This document shows, piece by piece, positions 19,880 to 32,387 of a stretch of DNA of 64,000 nucleotides. The translations under genes and the position numbers were made by a program. The notes under the pieces are model-generated. The model was given only the letters and a program-made list of their open reading frames with translations, did not search any database and had not been told where the DNA came from. Source of the DNA: Ottelia alismoides (Eukaryota; Streptophyta; Magnoliopsida; Alismatales; Hydrocharitaceae). How positions within the stretch are numbered: position 1 is the stretch's first letter; each line of letters starts with the position of its first letter. The DNA is taken from the NCBI GenBank assembly GCA_037367405.1, contig JAZKJV010002961.1, forward strand, positions 124,001-188,000, given 5' to 3'.

Positions 19880-20810
19880 GAGCTGTTGAGGCCTTTCTTG
19901 CTTTCAGAGGTCAAACGTGCCACTTTTGATTTGAATGCAGAAGGCTCTCCATGTTTGAATGGTCTCCCAATTTTCTTTTTTAGGGAGTTCTAGGACTTCG
20001 TGGGGCATTATACTTTAGAGGTGGTGGAAGAGCTACGTTTGATGAATGGTGGGTTCAAGCGGATGAACAAGTCTTTGTTATTCCTTCTACCTAAGAAGGG
20101 TGTGGTGAGGTGAGTGGAGGACTTACGCTCCGTTATGTTATCAAACATTATTTATCTCATTGTGGCTAAGGTCCTAACCAATAGGCTGGGGGAGGTTCAT
20201 GGCACTATTATCGATGTGACACGTATAGTTTCCATCCCTGGTCAACACATGATGAATGGGGTCGTGCTACCTTCTGAGATTGTGGCAGAGTGGCGAAGGA
20301 AGAAAACAAAGGGTTTCTTGTGGAACATGGATATCTCGAAGGCATATGATTGCATAGATTGGAGGTTCATTTGGACGTCCCTCCATCATATGGACTTCCT
20401 GAGTGAATAGATTGCTTGGATGAAGAGATGTGTGACAACATCTTCTTGTGGGGTCTTAGTGAATAGAAAGCAGGAAAGTGATTTTTTCCAATCACAGTGT
20501 GGAGTGAAATAGTGGTGTCTGCTAGCACTCTTGCTTTTTGTTGTGGTTGTTGACCCTCCGATGAGGATGGAGTCGAAGGCAAGGGAGGGGCTTTATGGCG
20601 GGCTTCTGTTCCGGGGTTATCTCCATCCATGTGCTCTAATACATCAATGATACCATTCTTTTTGTGGAAGGGGAAGTGACATATGCAAAAGGGATACGCT
20701 TTATTCTTGAGATGTTTGGGTTGGTCTCTGACCTACAGATCAATCATGTGAAATCTGCTTTTGTTCCTTTAGGGATGAATGAGAGGAGGAGGCGATTTCT
20801 GAGGCAGATT
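19880..20810 (+). pseudogene. L1 reverse transcriptase, decayed (LINE-A)
   Basis: Motifs in order, interrupted by stops: FDLNAEGSPCLNGLPIFFFR, LLFLLPKKGVVR, SNIIYLIVAKVLTNRLGEVH, the open 20114-20410 piece with NMDISKAYDCIDWRFIWTSL, CVTTSSCGVLVNRKQ, LLALLLFVVVVD, and LVSDLQINHVKSAFVPLGM. The FADD box is lost (IHQ*YHSFC at 20640). At least six stops or shifts occur. Confidence 0.82.
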
Positions 20811-21040
20811 TACAGATGCAGAGGGGGGACATACCCATCATTAACCTTGGTTTTCCATTGGTGAGTGGAAGGTTGTAACAGGCGAAATGGGCTCCTATTA
20901 TTGAGAGGATAGAGAAGAAGCGGGCGGGTAGGTGAATGCATGGTCCTGCTGAAGACTGTGCTCTCAGCTATCCCTGTTTCTTTTTATCTACACACCTTTT
21001 GCCTATCGGGTTGAAGGTGAAGTTGGAGGCACTGATGCAA

Positions 21041-21268
21041 AGGAGGTCGATTGATGCACCAATTAAAAGATGAGATTTGGGATGTTGAGCAAGTTAAGAG
21101 AGGGTGAAGAAGGCCCAAGAAATGTTGGAATGAGATCCAAAGGGATTGACGATATTTGAATTTAAGCCCAAGAATGACCCAAAATAGATTTGAATGGATG
21201 CAAAAAATCCATGTAGCAGACCCTACTTAATTGTGAGAAAATGCTTTGTTGTTGTTGTTGTTGTTGTA
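21041..21268 (+). mobile_element. RTE 3' fragment inside LINE-A
   Basis: About 228 bp: degenerate RRSIDAPIKR-type coding, GAGAGGGTGAAGAAGGCCCA, CCCTACTTAATTGTGAGAAA and a (TTG)6-type tail at 21246-21268. LINE-A sequence resumes at 21269 (LWESQGLPLVGLNTLVHREE), so the fragment interrupts that ORF2. No clear TSD beyond microhomology. Confidence 0.85.
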
Positions 21269-22326
21269 CCTTTGGGAGTCTCAGGGATTGCCATTGGTAG
21301 GGTTGAATACTTTGGTGCATAGGGAGGAAGGACTAGGGATCCGAAGCTTGGAGGCGATGAACAATACCCTTTTGGCGAAGTAGGTGACCAAAAATTTGGG
21401 GAAAGAGGATTTGATCTGCTCTATAGGACAATGCGATCAATTTATGGTGTTTTGTCGGGCCCCTCCTCAAATATTATTGTTATTCCTAGCATTCCAACTT
21501 TTGTAATGGGATTCACTTGGTCCTTCCACGGATGTTTCCACCCTAGCAACCAGTCTTTGGTAATGGTCATGTTTTTCTGTACAAAACAGATGATTGGACA
21601 AGTCAGGGGTCGGTGCATGCTCGTTTCCCATGATTGTTTGCTCTGGCAACTTCTGCAACGGCCTCCGTGACGGATTGTTGGGAGGTCGGTAGTTGGCTCC
21701 TTTTGTTCCGCTCTGAACTCTTTGATCGACGCTTTGCAAAGTTTTTACATCTTCTGGAGGTACTGCCAACGTGTGAATGTTTTCATGACGTTGCGGACCA
21801 CTGTTCTTGGGTTGATGGACATTTTACTATTCAGAAAGCCTATAGGGCCTTCTATCCGAAGATGATCTTTGATCCAACAAACGCTTCAGTAGCATCTGGA
21901 GGTGGAATGTCCCTTTACATGTGAGGATCTTCATTTGGTAGCTAAGAAGAAATTGCTTGTTGACTGATGGGCGGAGAACCAGGCTCTTTCCTAAAGCTGG
22001 CGGTATGTACCAATAGTATCTTGCAGTTGATGAGGATGCTGAGCACCTTTTCTTTGGTTGCCAGTTGCAAGGGAGGTGTGAGCGGCATCACATGTCGAGT
22101 TGGAGTCAATCGTTGATTGGGTTGGTTTTGGAGGCTCAATAGATGAGCTGGGGAGGGGGAGATGTCATGCCGAGGTTTGGGTGGAAGCTATTTTTTGATC
22201 CATGTGGCTTGCACAGAATGGAAATATCTTCTGTTGAGAGAATGTACATGGCAAATGTCATAGAGCATAGAAAATTTTAAGGGTGGGTGTTTCCTCGACG
22301 TCAGACCCTCTTTTTCCTCAAAAGAA

Positions 22327-24273
22327 TATTTAATGGAGATAATTTAAGGATGAAGAAGATGAGTATCGAGGTACTGACCCCGAGTTGCCACTCTAATACC
22401 AAGTTGAGAAGAAATCAATGTGATGCCATTTTTGAAATACAGCCTTTACTTATTTAGAACGGTTGCAGAGAAATTTATATGGAAGTCAAAATAGAAAAAT
22501 TTGTTCAACAAAACTCAACAAATTTCTATATAACTGATTTTAGAAATTCCACACTGAACAAATGTGTTACCCGGAGCAGCCAGCAGGACATGAATCTACT
22601 TCGAAAATTGCCACCAAAGATTACTCCAAACCCTATTGGTTCAAAGTTGCTCCATATCAGCTAGGTGTGCCCTCCTATTTAGCCCTGAGATTTCCAAGTG
22701 CAAGGGGGCATGCGTGATGCGTGATGCGTGTTTCGAGCATCCTCTAAAACCTTTACCGTCTCCCTAGCCATCATGGTGACCTATTTTACAAGTTAACAAG
22801 AAGGCCTCTATCACTAGAAAATAGCCTAAAGTTATGGACGACTTTGAAATAATTGTCATAAGAAACCTGGTAAAAGAGATCGTACCAATTGCTATCTAGA
22901 CTTGTATATGAGTAGAGATGAATCTGACTGCACTATTACAGTTCGTGTTGTACTTGAATTCCAGGATGTGCAGCATGGTTTCGCAAACAAAGATATTGAT
23001 ATTGCTAGTCGAGGATTCTGGTACTCAGATTCTAAGATTCTAAGGATAATTGAGAGTTGTAGCAGAGACCAGCAGGAAAAGCAGGGGATGAAAAGAAAAG
23101 TGGCATTTGTTTCTCTCTCCTTGCCTACCTTTATCTTCAAAGTAGATGACCCTACAGATATTGGTAGGACACAAACTCGAATTCGCTCATTCCTCCACTC
23201 ATCATCCTGCCGAGAATGCCTTCTAAGATTGGCTGATCAACATCTCAACCTCCTTAGCGGAAGAGGAGTGTTATTTACCTGCAATACTTCTAGGAAAAGG
23301 AAATACAGATCACAAAGGGTGAAGATGCACATTTTCTAGTGGCAAGATATGCAAATGCATTCTTGGCCCCTAAAAACACCACATATACTGGAGAAAATGC
23401 AGGACCGACAATTACTAAAAACCCTAAGTATTCATTACTGACAGAATATTTAGGCAGGTAACACTACTCCCTCATGTAGTAATGTAGTACAGCCCACATT
23501 GCTTAGGGGTGGAACTTAGGTATGCTCACGAGGCTATATAAAGAGTTGCGCACCTCTTGTGTTCCTTGAAATTAACATTATGAAGATTTGACCCCGCCGT
23601 ATCCTTCCTTGGACAACGAACACCATGACCGTCTCTAACAACTTAAATTTTGATGTTCTTGTAGTGATGGTGCACATGTTTTATATCACTACAATGACTT
23701 TGATTTCCAGAACATAATAGATGTAAATGCGTTTGATCCTTTCAATGAGAATGATATATGCTCTTCGACTATGTTTAAATTATTGATAATCATGTATACT
23801 GTCATGTCTTCATTTGCATTCGAATTTGCAGTACCTTGAGCACCCCCACTGTCAATTCTTACTTTTCATGAGTTTCTACGATATCTGAGATTTCTTGTGT
23901 TAACTGGTTTTCCACATTCCCAAAAACAATCAACTCTCCTAAAATCAAAGCTCTCTCTCCTTTTTCTCTCTCCTAATATTCTATTATAAATAACTAAAAG
24001 GCAGCGCTACTATTATTTGTCTCCACGTAAATGCCTGCTCTTGTATCACCGAAGAGCAATCATGTTGCACCAATAAAAATGAATCAGGTGAATATTTACC
24101 AGATTATGTGGCACTAGCTTATCATATAGAAATGAACAGAATCTGCCATCTCATCAAAGGTTGAAGAATACTTAGGTTGCACAAAATCCGATGTTGGATC
24201 AATGCCGCCTATTGAACTAAGCTTTAAAAAAATGTCTTGAACAAAAAGGATTTGGACAATAGAGAAAATAAAC
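22327..24273. other. Intron 3 sequence without recognisable element
   Basis: AT-rich, low-copy-looking intron DNA between LINE-A and exon 3. One 145-codon open frame (22902-23339, plus) is the only sizeable ORF. It matches no family I know, runs antisense to BET3 and has no supporting context, so I do not call it a gene. Near 23530 a TATATAA precedes nothing recognisable. Confidence 0.5.
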
Positions 24274-24373
24274 CTTTGCAATTACTTCAGCGCTTTCCTT
24301 GAAGTTTGCACATCTTGTAACATTAGATTTGGAAAGAAATTCATCAATCAGCCGAATTCCAATATTGTAACCC
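24274..24373 (-). CDS. BET3: BET3/TRAPPC3 exon 3
   Basis: 100 nt, coding for the last base of Met52 and residues 53-85: GYNIGIRLIDEFLSKSNVTR, then CANFKESAEVIAK. The acceptor is TTATATGCAG and the donor GTTTAT. Phase 2 on the left and phase 0 on the right match exons 2 and 4. Cys73 in the TRC block is the conserved cysteine that is S-acylated inside the hydrophobic channel of animal and yeast Bet3. The exon is only about 100 nt yet sits between introns of 17 and 21 kb. A micro-exon island of this kind would be missed by ORF-based gene finding. Confidence 0.97.
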
Positions 24374-24459
24374 CTGCATATAAGTTTAAAATCAAATCAA
24401 ATTTTCACCACTTGGAAATTTTAGCTGAGTAACAAGTGACTGCAAAATTGTAATATCAA

Positions 24460-24501
24460 GGAAAGTGAGTTTTTTTTCTAGAAAGTGAGTTTTTTTTCTA
24501 G
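24460..24501. repeat. Short direct tandem repeat (21-bp unit, 2 copies)
   Basis: GAAAGTGAGTTTTTTTTCTA occurs twice in direct succession, with a 21-bp period, about 90 bp upstream (gene sense) of exon 3. Confidence 0.85.
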
Positions 24502-25439
24502 AAACGACGCATGGTATTAACAGAAGCCAAAAGATGTACATGCAGACATGAATAAAACAAGCTCAGTCCTTATCAATTTTTATTTATCGGAGAAATTAAA
24601 GGGTGATTTTGAACCATCATATTCCTTCATTATTTGTATTTGTCAAAACAAGCATTATCATTTTCCTTTTTAAAAATCAACTGTTTGGTGATAAACAGAA
24701 ATTATGCTTGGTCCCCCTAGCCAGCACAATGGAAAATGACCTCTCTCCAATTTTACACTTTGCTAAGCGATCCTGTAGTTTGGCACAACCAGAATTTACC
24801 AGAAAAAAATTACATTTAATGATGATTGATCAAAACTCGCTAAAATTGAATAAAACATTAAAAAGAGAACAGAATTTTTTTTACATAAAGGGACCAGATT
24901 TTGACCAGGATAATTCTATCAAAAAGCCGAATATGTGATACTGCCAAGCAGATAACAAGCCCATGTTATTGTCCTCACAAACTGCAGACATTTCCAACAA
25001 GCTTGATGACCCACTTTGCCAGAAAAGTATCATGAAAGGAAAGAAGGTTGAACACACCCAAGCAACCATACTCCATTAGCCTACAAATAACAACTCAAGC
25101 ACCAAGACAAGGACTAGGTTTTATCTATAATCCAAAAGATGACCATTAAAGGTTAATGGTTATCCATAAGGGCTTGTTAAATGGCAGGAAAAAAGGTACA
25201 AAACTGTTCATCACCCCTTCCCAACAACTCTGGTAATGGGACACTGACTGAATGATATTCTTCACACAAGGCCTCATGGACCTAAATACCACCTCAATTC
25301 TTTAAAACCAAACTGCCCACAGTAGACCCAGAGGTCAGGAGCATTCAGGCTTGCCAACATATGTTACTGCCAAACCATGAGCAAGAAGCCCCAGATTATG
25401 GGTATCCGGAAATATATCATCATGAGCAAAAAGCCCTAA

Positions 25440-25780
25440 TGGGTATCCGGAAGGCTGAAAGAAAGGTGACTTCAACCATGCCATGAGCAAGAAGCCCCAG
25501 ATCTCCTTCACAACAGAACAGCACAGCCAAAGAAAATGTGATCAGTGTCTTCCTTGCCACTCTGCCACAGAGAACAATTAATATCAGCCAATCGGGTCCA
25601 CAGACTTTTGTAAACCTTGGTCACAATTCTCTCCTTCCTGAAAATCCAGAGAAAGATCTTGATTTTAATAGGAGCCTTGGACTTCCCTATATATCTAAAA
25701 TCCCTTGGAAAAAGGTGGCCCAGATTAATGTTATCCCAAAGTACTTCTTATTCACAGATGAAACATAGGCATTGGCAATC
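25440..25780 (-). pseudogene. L1-type zf-RVT remnant
   Basis: The minus strand reads SKAPIKIKIFLWIFRKERIV, then CSLWQSGKEDTDHIFFGCAV. This is the cysteine-rich zinc-binding domain that closes plant L1 ORF2 (PxKIKxFLW..C..C....E...H.FF.C). One cysteine is replaced. No RT was recognised next to it, although 25780-26330 may hold more of the same element in decayed form. Confidence 0.65.
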
Positions 25781-28076
25781 CCACTCCAAGCAGTCTCAGT
25801 TGCTATATATTGGACAGAATTCAGCAAGCATCGGGAGCAGATTGGTGCAATGAACGGGCATCAAAGAAGGGCAAGGAGAATGTAGGAGTCCAAACCCCAC
25901 CACCAGGCTATGAGGTGTGCATCAGTTATCTGCCATGAAAATCTCAAAATCCTTAGCAAGATCCATCAGCCTCATGAACACGTCCCAGCATAAAAGACCC
26001 CGATCACTTGTTCGTCCAGTACTTGAAATGAGATCCAACCAACGACCTGGGACTCAAAATGTCTACAATAAAGTGGAGAAGAGAAAATTTGCCACTCCCT
26101 TCATAACGAGAGCAGGTTTTCTAGGGGACGACCTTAAATGCTCCGACAAATCCAAGGTCCGTCCAAAGTTGGCAAACATATCTCCAAGAAACCGTCCACA
26201 TACTTGAGAAGCACAGAAAGGACGGCATAAATTCCACATTCTCAAATACTTCAACTTGATGTCCCCCTCCACTTCGAGTTGCAACCAAATAAGATGACAT
26301 AACAAAGGCATCATACTAGAGAACTATGAGTAACAAATATCTAAACACCTAATTCTCATGTAACATACCACTGCAAGAGAAAATATGCAACTTTAATAAG
26401 AAAATTTGTAACCAAATAAGCTTACAGCTCGGAGGTTGGTCGGAGCAGGAACAACCGCAGAACAGCTTGGGGCGGGGGGATGTTTGTGTCGGGGCGGATG
26501 GCACAGCACGAAGCTCATAGGTCAAAGCAGCATAGCAGCCCTCCAATCTGCCCGAGGTGATCGATCGGAGCGGCACAGCTCGGAGGTTGGTTGGCACAAC
26601 TCAGAGGTCAGGTTCTTGCTTGTATCGAGGAAGGTTTAGGGCAGAATGAAGTGAAAAGTGGGGTTTTAGGGCACGGTAATGAGTATAATAGGAATAACAG
26701 GCCAGATCCTTAAGTGATGGATCCGATGAAATAGGGGGTGGGATTGGGTATCATGTATACCTAGATAATGGAAAATATATAAAAATTAAATTGAGTTATC
26801 GAGTCGAGTTAGTGAGTTGAGCACAACCTCATTCAAGCTCACCTCGATAACCTTAACGAGTAACGACTCACGTACATGACTCGAGCTCAGACTTAATAGT
26901 TTTTCGAGACAGACTCACGAGCTCTTACAAAGTTGAGCTCATCGAGCCCAAACCTTTCTCACGGCCTTATACACATATACTCAATGAGAAACTTAATAAT
27001 ACAGTCCTTAGTGGCTTATTCTCATGGTTTATCCCGCACCTCTAGAGTTGGATTCCACATAATTTAGAGTTTTCTTTATCGTTACATGATTCCAATTTCA
27101 ATATACTATATTTTTACATGTTATCAGAGCATATAGATTATGAGTTCCTTATCAAGAGTTAATTTCTTTCTATATTCCAAAGTTCATGCCGCAATTTTAA
27201 TTTCTGGAGATTCATCAAGATTGATCATTTTAGATAGCAAGTGTACTAATGGCGATGGAAGTGCCTCTGTTGGAGAAGTCAATCTTCGATGTAGCCATGA
27301 GCATAGGCATGCACGATGGTGGCCAATGAGTTGTCTCATGAACCCTAAGAACCCATATAAGGAGCCCAAGGCAACACCGTGAGAAACTGATAGATATTTG
27401 AGACCCAACGATGTTGCTAGTGATGTGTATGATTGCTAGCGGTGATGTGAGATACCATTGTGATGTAGAAGAGATGCGAGAGATAAGGTTCAAAATATCG
27501 ATATCGTATCAGTCGGCCCGAAAAGGGATATATCAATGATATATCGGGATATACCGACGATGTCGGTGGGAATCTCATAAATGATGTAAATTTGATTTTT
27601 TTTCGTAAATTAAGATTATCTTAGTTCTTAAAATAATAAATAGCATACAAATACACATCTATATGCAAGAATGAGGTGCATTTAGAACACCAATACACAT
27701 TACATCGCACATACTGCTACTGTCGATGTTGACTTGAACCTCGACTCATTTCAACATGGACATCCCCCCACCCTTCCCAAGGTCATCACATACCCCTACC
27801 AAGGGGATCTTCTTCACATGGCATCAATCCTCTTAAGGTAGGCCGCAATGGAGGACAAAATTAATCCCAGGAGAATCACTACATCATCAATTGAAAGCAC
27901 CTTATGGGTCCAGTCCTCCCGTCAAAGTTTTATCCACTTCAAGATTGGACCATCATCCATTGATCTAAAGCTAAGAGTAGCCCCTAAATATGAAATAAGC
28001 AAACTTACAAAATGACAGAGCAAAGTTGAATTCCTAGAAATACAGGATTCGAACCAAAAATAAATAGGCATACTAT

Positions 28077-28956
28077 ACTCCTCAATTGAACTTCTCAATT
28101 GACTCAAAACTTCAAGCGCAATTCAACATCAGATCAACGCTTTGTTCGAAAAAGATGTATGATCTAGATTTGATCCTTGTGTTCTAGAAAAACGGAAAAA
28201 GAATAAAGAGATCTTTTTTATAGAAACATGCTAGTTAATTCCTACTATTTAATTTATTTTAATTCTTCAATCCTTTTTATTATAGCTTCCCGAAGTTCAT
28301 TCTCTAGGGATTTTTTTCAATTAATTTGATTCAATGGCTAGAGTTAAACGAGAATCGGAGATGTTAAACAAAAATATGTTTGTTTGCATCAACCTTTCGA
28401 GGGGCTCATTGAAGACTTACTTGAACTATTACTCGGCAAAAAATGAATGCATTGGTTTTCAGTCATCGAGATAGAGGAAGGAAAAAGAGAGATCTTTGTC
28501 ATTTGTGGATTACTGAATAAATGCAGTAACTCGTAAGAATGAACTATCCTATAGTTATAGTAGATTAATATATGATATCTATAAAAAAAACACTTCTTAA
28601 TTGTAAAATACTTGCACAAATATCAAATAAAAATTGTCTTTACAATATTTCCAATAAGATTATCAAATAAAAAAGCTTATCTTACTAAGAAATATATATA
28701 ATATGCAACAATGATAAAATGATTAAAATCCCCCAAGAATAAATTCCATAAAGATATAATTAAAATTTTAAGAATTAAGATAAATTAAGTAGTTGGAATG
28801 AACGCGCGTGTTTCAATTAAAAAAGATTTATTTATTCTTCACCCATTTTTCTTAGCACAAGAATCAAACCTAGAGTATACATCTTTTCGTACAAAGTGTT
28901 GATCTGATGTTGAATTATGACAAAAGTTTTGAGCAAATTGAAAAGCTCAATTGAGG
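28077..28956. mobile_element. Long-TIR (about 130 bp) element, non-coding
   Basis: The left end CTCCTCAATTGAACTTCTCAA.. (28079 on) and the right end, read on the other strand from 28956 (CTCCTCAATTGAGCTTTTCAA..), match over about 130 bp. Landmarks in both arms are ATTCAACATCAGATCAACRC, TTTGTWCGAAAA and GATGTATRMTCTAG. The middle (28210-28840) is AT-rich with no coding. No clean TSD was found, so the class is uncertain (Mutator-like or foldback). Confidence 0.72.
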
Positions 28957-29049
28957 AGTAAGTAAATAATTAAAAAAAATAACTGAGCATCACGTGTTTC
29001 TCCATATGAAAAGAAATCGAATTATAATGGTTCGCCATCCAAACATGTC

Positions 29050-31600
29050 ACAAAAAATACTAGTACGCCTTCGGTAGCAAAAGTATGATTGCAATTACAT
29101 TCAACGAAAAAGATGATGACATTTGCATATTGGCTTAAATGGAAGACATCTCCACCATTCAATAAAGCCAATCAGCCTCCTCGCAGCGTAGATCACCAAA
29201 GCACCTGTTAGACACTACCAACAAAAACAAACAATAAAGGTGTTAATGGGACATCATGCCTAACCATCCATATCGATTGCATCCAATATACGGGTGTTCA
29301 TTAACCAACACGAAGAAATAGGATGGGATGACGCAACGCTTCATGACACTTTCATACATGCAGCCCAATAATCGAGAAGCCACATCGCCTCAGTGCCAAC
29401 CAAAGAAAGGACAATCTAGGCGTATCATACCGAAGTCAACTTTCTAAAGAAAACCGTGTATATGTCCTTTCTACTAGGATGCAATCATCTCAATGGCTCA
29501 AAGACCTTTCCAAATAGAATGATCCTCAGTAAACGCACTCGACACCAATGAAGTCGAATCTATAACCACCTTACGTGGGTTGTATGCCAGGAAGCAATGA
29601 ACCAGAAGTTCTCAACCTCCTCAATAACGGTCGTCTTAGGCAAAAGAAATAGATATGAGTAGTTCAATAGCTCAATACATGCATTTCCTTACAAGAATTT
29701 CCAGATCACAGCCACCATTTCCTCCTTAACCAAATTCCAAGGGTCTATATACCAAGAAACCATCTGGACACGTAGCACCATCTTGCTTCAACGAATTGAG
29801 GGTCGTCGGGACCTAAATCTTAATAACGCTTGTCAAGCTTTTATAAATTGTAGGGTAAAAACTATTGGCAAAATGCGCTCTCTATTTCCACAATCCGCCA
29901 CCTCCTTGTTTGAGAATCTTCAAAAGTGTGACATTAGTTAACCCTATTGTCCCTCCTCCCTTTGTCCTCCATTGTATCCACCATCAATTACTCAATCTTA
30001 TTTATGTATATACGATAACTAAAGTATAGGAGAATAAATATGGTATTTATATAATCATCCATGATCCACAAATGCCTTGATATATAATTAACCCATCTCA
30101 ATATTTACATTATTTTCCCTCAACACCATATATTCTTGTAAACTTGCCCTTATATATGCCCTAAAGAAACCTAGGTCATCCTCGATCCAATCAAAAGAGG
30201 CATAGCCTCCAAACTGTATTTCTTCGTAGTCGCTCGATTTTCAATTGTCCCATGTAGTCCAGTAGAAAAAGGTGCAATGACAACCTCAGCCTTGCCACCA
30301 ACATCTGGGTGGCTACAAATCCCTTACTAGTGATCCCTTACCAACTCTTAAAATTGGACTAGTGAAATCAACACTTATCAAACTTGAAGTAAAAGTTGGT
30401 CGCATGGTTCTCTCTTTAAGACCAAAAGAGTGTTGCTAGGTAAGAAATACGGCATAGAACCTCGACATCATCCACATGAAATTCTATTGATATTAAATTG
30501 AGATGAATAAACGATCTAGCTTCACCAACAACATAATGCTTCACCAAGTAAATCTAGATTTAGATATCAGAAAAGCAACCGGTCCCATCTCATCAATTTC
30601 ATAGATTTCGGGCTTAGCAAGGATGCAAGAAACTAACTATACCATTCATCCAATCGATCCACCAAGGAAAAGGTGCTGTTAAAGTTACACCTGATCACGA
30701 AAGGTCTTCCAATCATGAAGTTGCCACCCTTAAATCAACTCACAATGCTCTCAAGTAGTCCACTTGGTCGATGATGAAATCATCTTATTAGCATCTCAAC
30801 AAAACCCTTATACCCTACCATGAGCCCAATAGAGAGAAATCAAACTTCCATGCATTAAGCTGACCACTTGTTCTTCTAAAAACCATGAAATCCTAGAGGA
30901 AGGTCGTAACCCTTGCCCACCTGACTCAACTCTTGATCCTAGCACTTCATTCATGCATGTCTCCCCTCCGTTCTTCTTTCTCTATCGCCAAAACCCCTGA
31001 CATTTTAAGATAAAATCGTCATTTATTATAGTGAACACAACATGACAAGACAACACTAAAAAATTGTCAAACTAAGTTAACCTCACATTCAATCTCAAGC
31101 ATTTGACTCCTAAGCCCAAGCAACCATGTGTTGCTACCATCAACTTTTGTGATCTAGGCATTATTACCCATGCCTTCACGTCGTCGAGCTCGGCAATCAC
31201 TCCGAGAGCCTCTCCACGTTGTAGGAGTCATAGCTCCTCTTTTTGCTCCCGATAGTTACATCTGCATCTCCTTCCCAAGCCTAATGACACATATGATGTG
31301 GCAAGATTTGATTCGTGTATTGAGCTCTACAAAACATTGAAGAAAAGCAACCTCGTCGCCTCTAATCATCCAGCAAATGGAGAAGAACCATCTCCATGAG
31401 AGGGGAAAACTTGAGATGCCTGGACAAACGCCGTAACGAGATACTCCTGAACCAAATCCAAAAGAGAGGCATCCTTAGCACCTTTCCAAAATATTAACAC
31501 TTAGTTTTATTGATCCTCCTCTCCATTGTCTTCAACATCTCAAAAATCAACATGTGGAAAACCGACATGTTAGAATAACTAATGTCAACAAGACAAGTTT
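29050..31600 (-). mobile_element. Decayed L1 LINE, minus strand
   Basis: On the minus strand an ORF2-like start (MTILS.NVRGFGDRERR) lies at 31022. RT blocks follow between about 29960 and 29060: GATCPDGFLVY, NYSYLFLLPKTTVIEEVENF, VMKRCVIPSYFFVLVNEHPY, VRHDVPLTPLLFVFVGSV and LSQYANVIIFFVE (equivalent to LQFADDTIFFIE with the catalytic Asp pair lost). All lie in different frames with many stops. The ORF1 side probably extends to about 31600. It is truncated after the RT palm, near 29050. Confidence 0.75.
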
Positions 31601-32387
31601 CCAACCATTGACAAAAGCATGACCTTCCACCATTCCTATCTGCTTTGCAAGTAAAGAAAAGTACATATATGTAATATGTAGAGCACGCATTGACATTACA
31701 AGAATTCTTAAATATTATGCCATTTCAACAACTTACAAGCTAAAAGGAACAAATAGCTTAGAGACATCTTACTACCTACCACCAATGCAACACAACTGAT
31801 AGCATACATGCTCTTTGACTTGTGAAAATGCATCAAGTAGTTGAGAAAGCATTTCCTATAGGCCTACAATTACAAATGTTTGTCAACGCATCTATATTAT
31901 GCGTAGGTCATTATAGAACACATTTCCCTATCATCAAGCTGCTTAATACAACTCTTCTTATTTGAAAATTTTGCATGAGTAGCATATAAAAAGGTGGATC
32001 AAGTACTATAATTCAGGATAAAATTGCAAAAAGTTCTCCAATTAAATTTGGCCTAAAAAGCTAGTTTTTCACAAACCTCTACTATGAAGTTAGGTTGCAA
32101 ATCCCTTTGGCTAGATAAATAATATGAAAGAAAATGATATCAACCAATTGCAAATCATCATAACAATTATTAACATGTTAAGTCTGGTGTAATTGAGCTC
32201 AATCCACGATGATGTCTTGTAATGCATCGTTGATCACTCTAATATTCACTACTACCCATATCATAAACCATTAGCATTAATAGCTAAATTGGCAATAGAA
32301 AATGGTCAAGCAAAGAACCAAATTTCCATAGATGCCACAAACATGCTAATGTTTCGTGTTATTTTCAGTAGGGTGTCGATAAGGAAC

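Larger units (their letters stand above)
19567..22326 (+). mobile_element. Outer L1 LINE (LINE-A), 3' part
   Basis: Resumes with the pre-RT linker KQRWLKEEGANLRFFHVVAS (about 19640). It then runs through the RT (19880-20800), is interrupted by an RTE tail (21041-21268), and ends with a zf-RVT region (about 21900-22080). A degenerate L1 3' UTR (GGTGGGTGTTTCCTCGACGT..) ends near 22326. Stops are frequent, so this is the oldest of the nested layers. Confidence 0.85.

Noticed and set aside
22902..23339. 145-codon plus-strand ORF in intron 3
   Set aside because: No family resemblance, no neighbours and antisense to BET3. Left as unassigned rather than called a gene.
27489..27600. hAT-like start (AAGGTTCAAAATATCG with ATATCG palindromes)
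   Set aside because: No matching inverted end or TSD was found within several kilobases.
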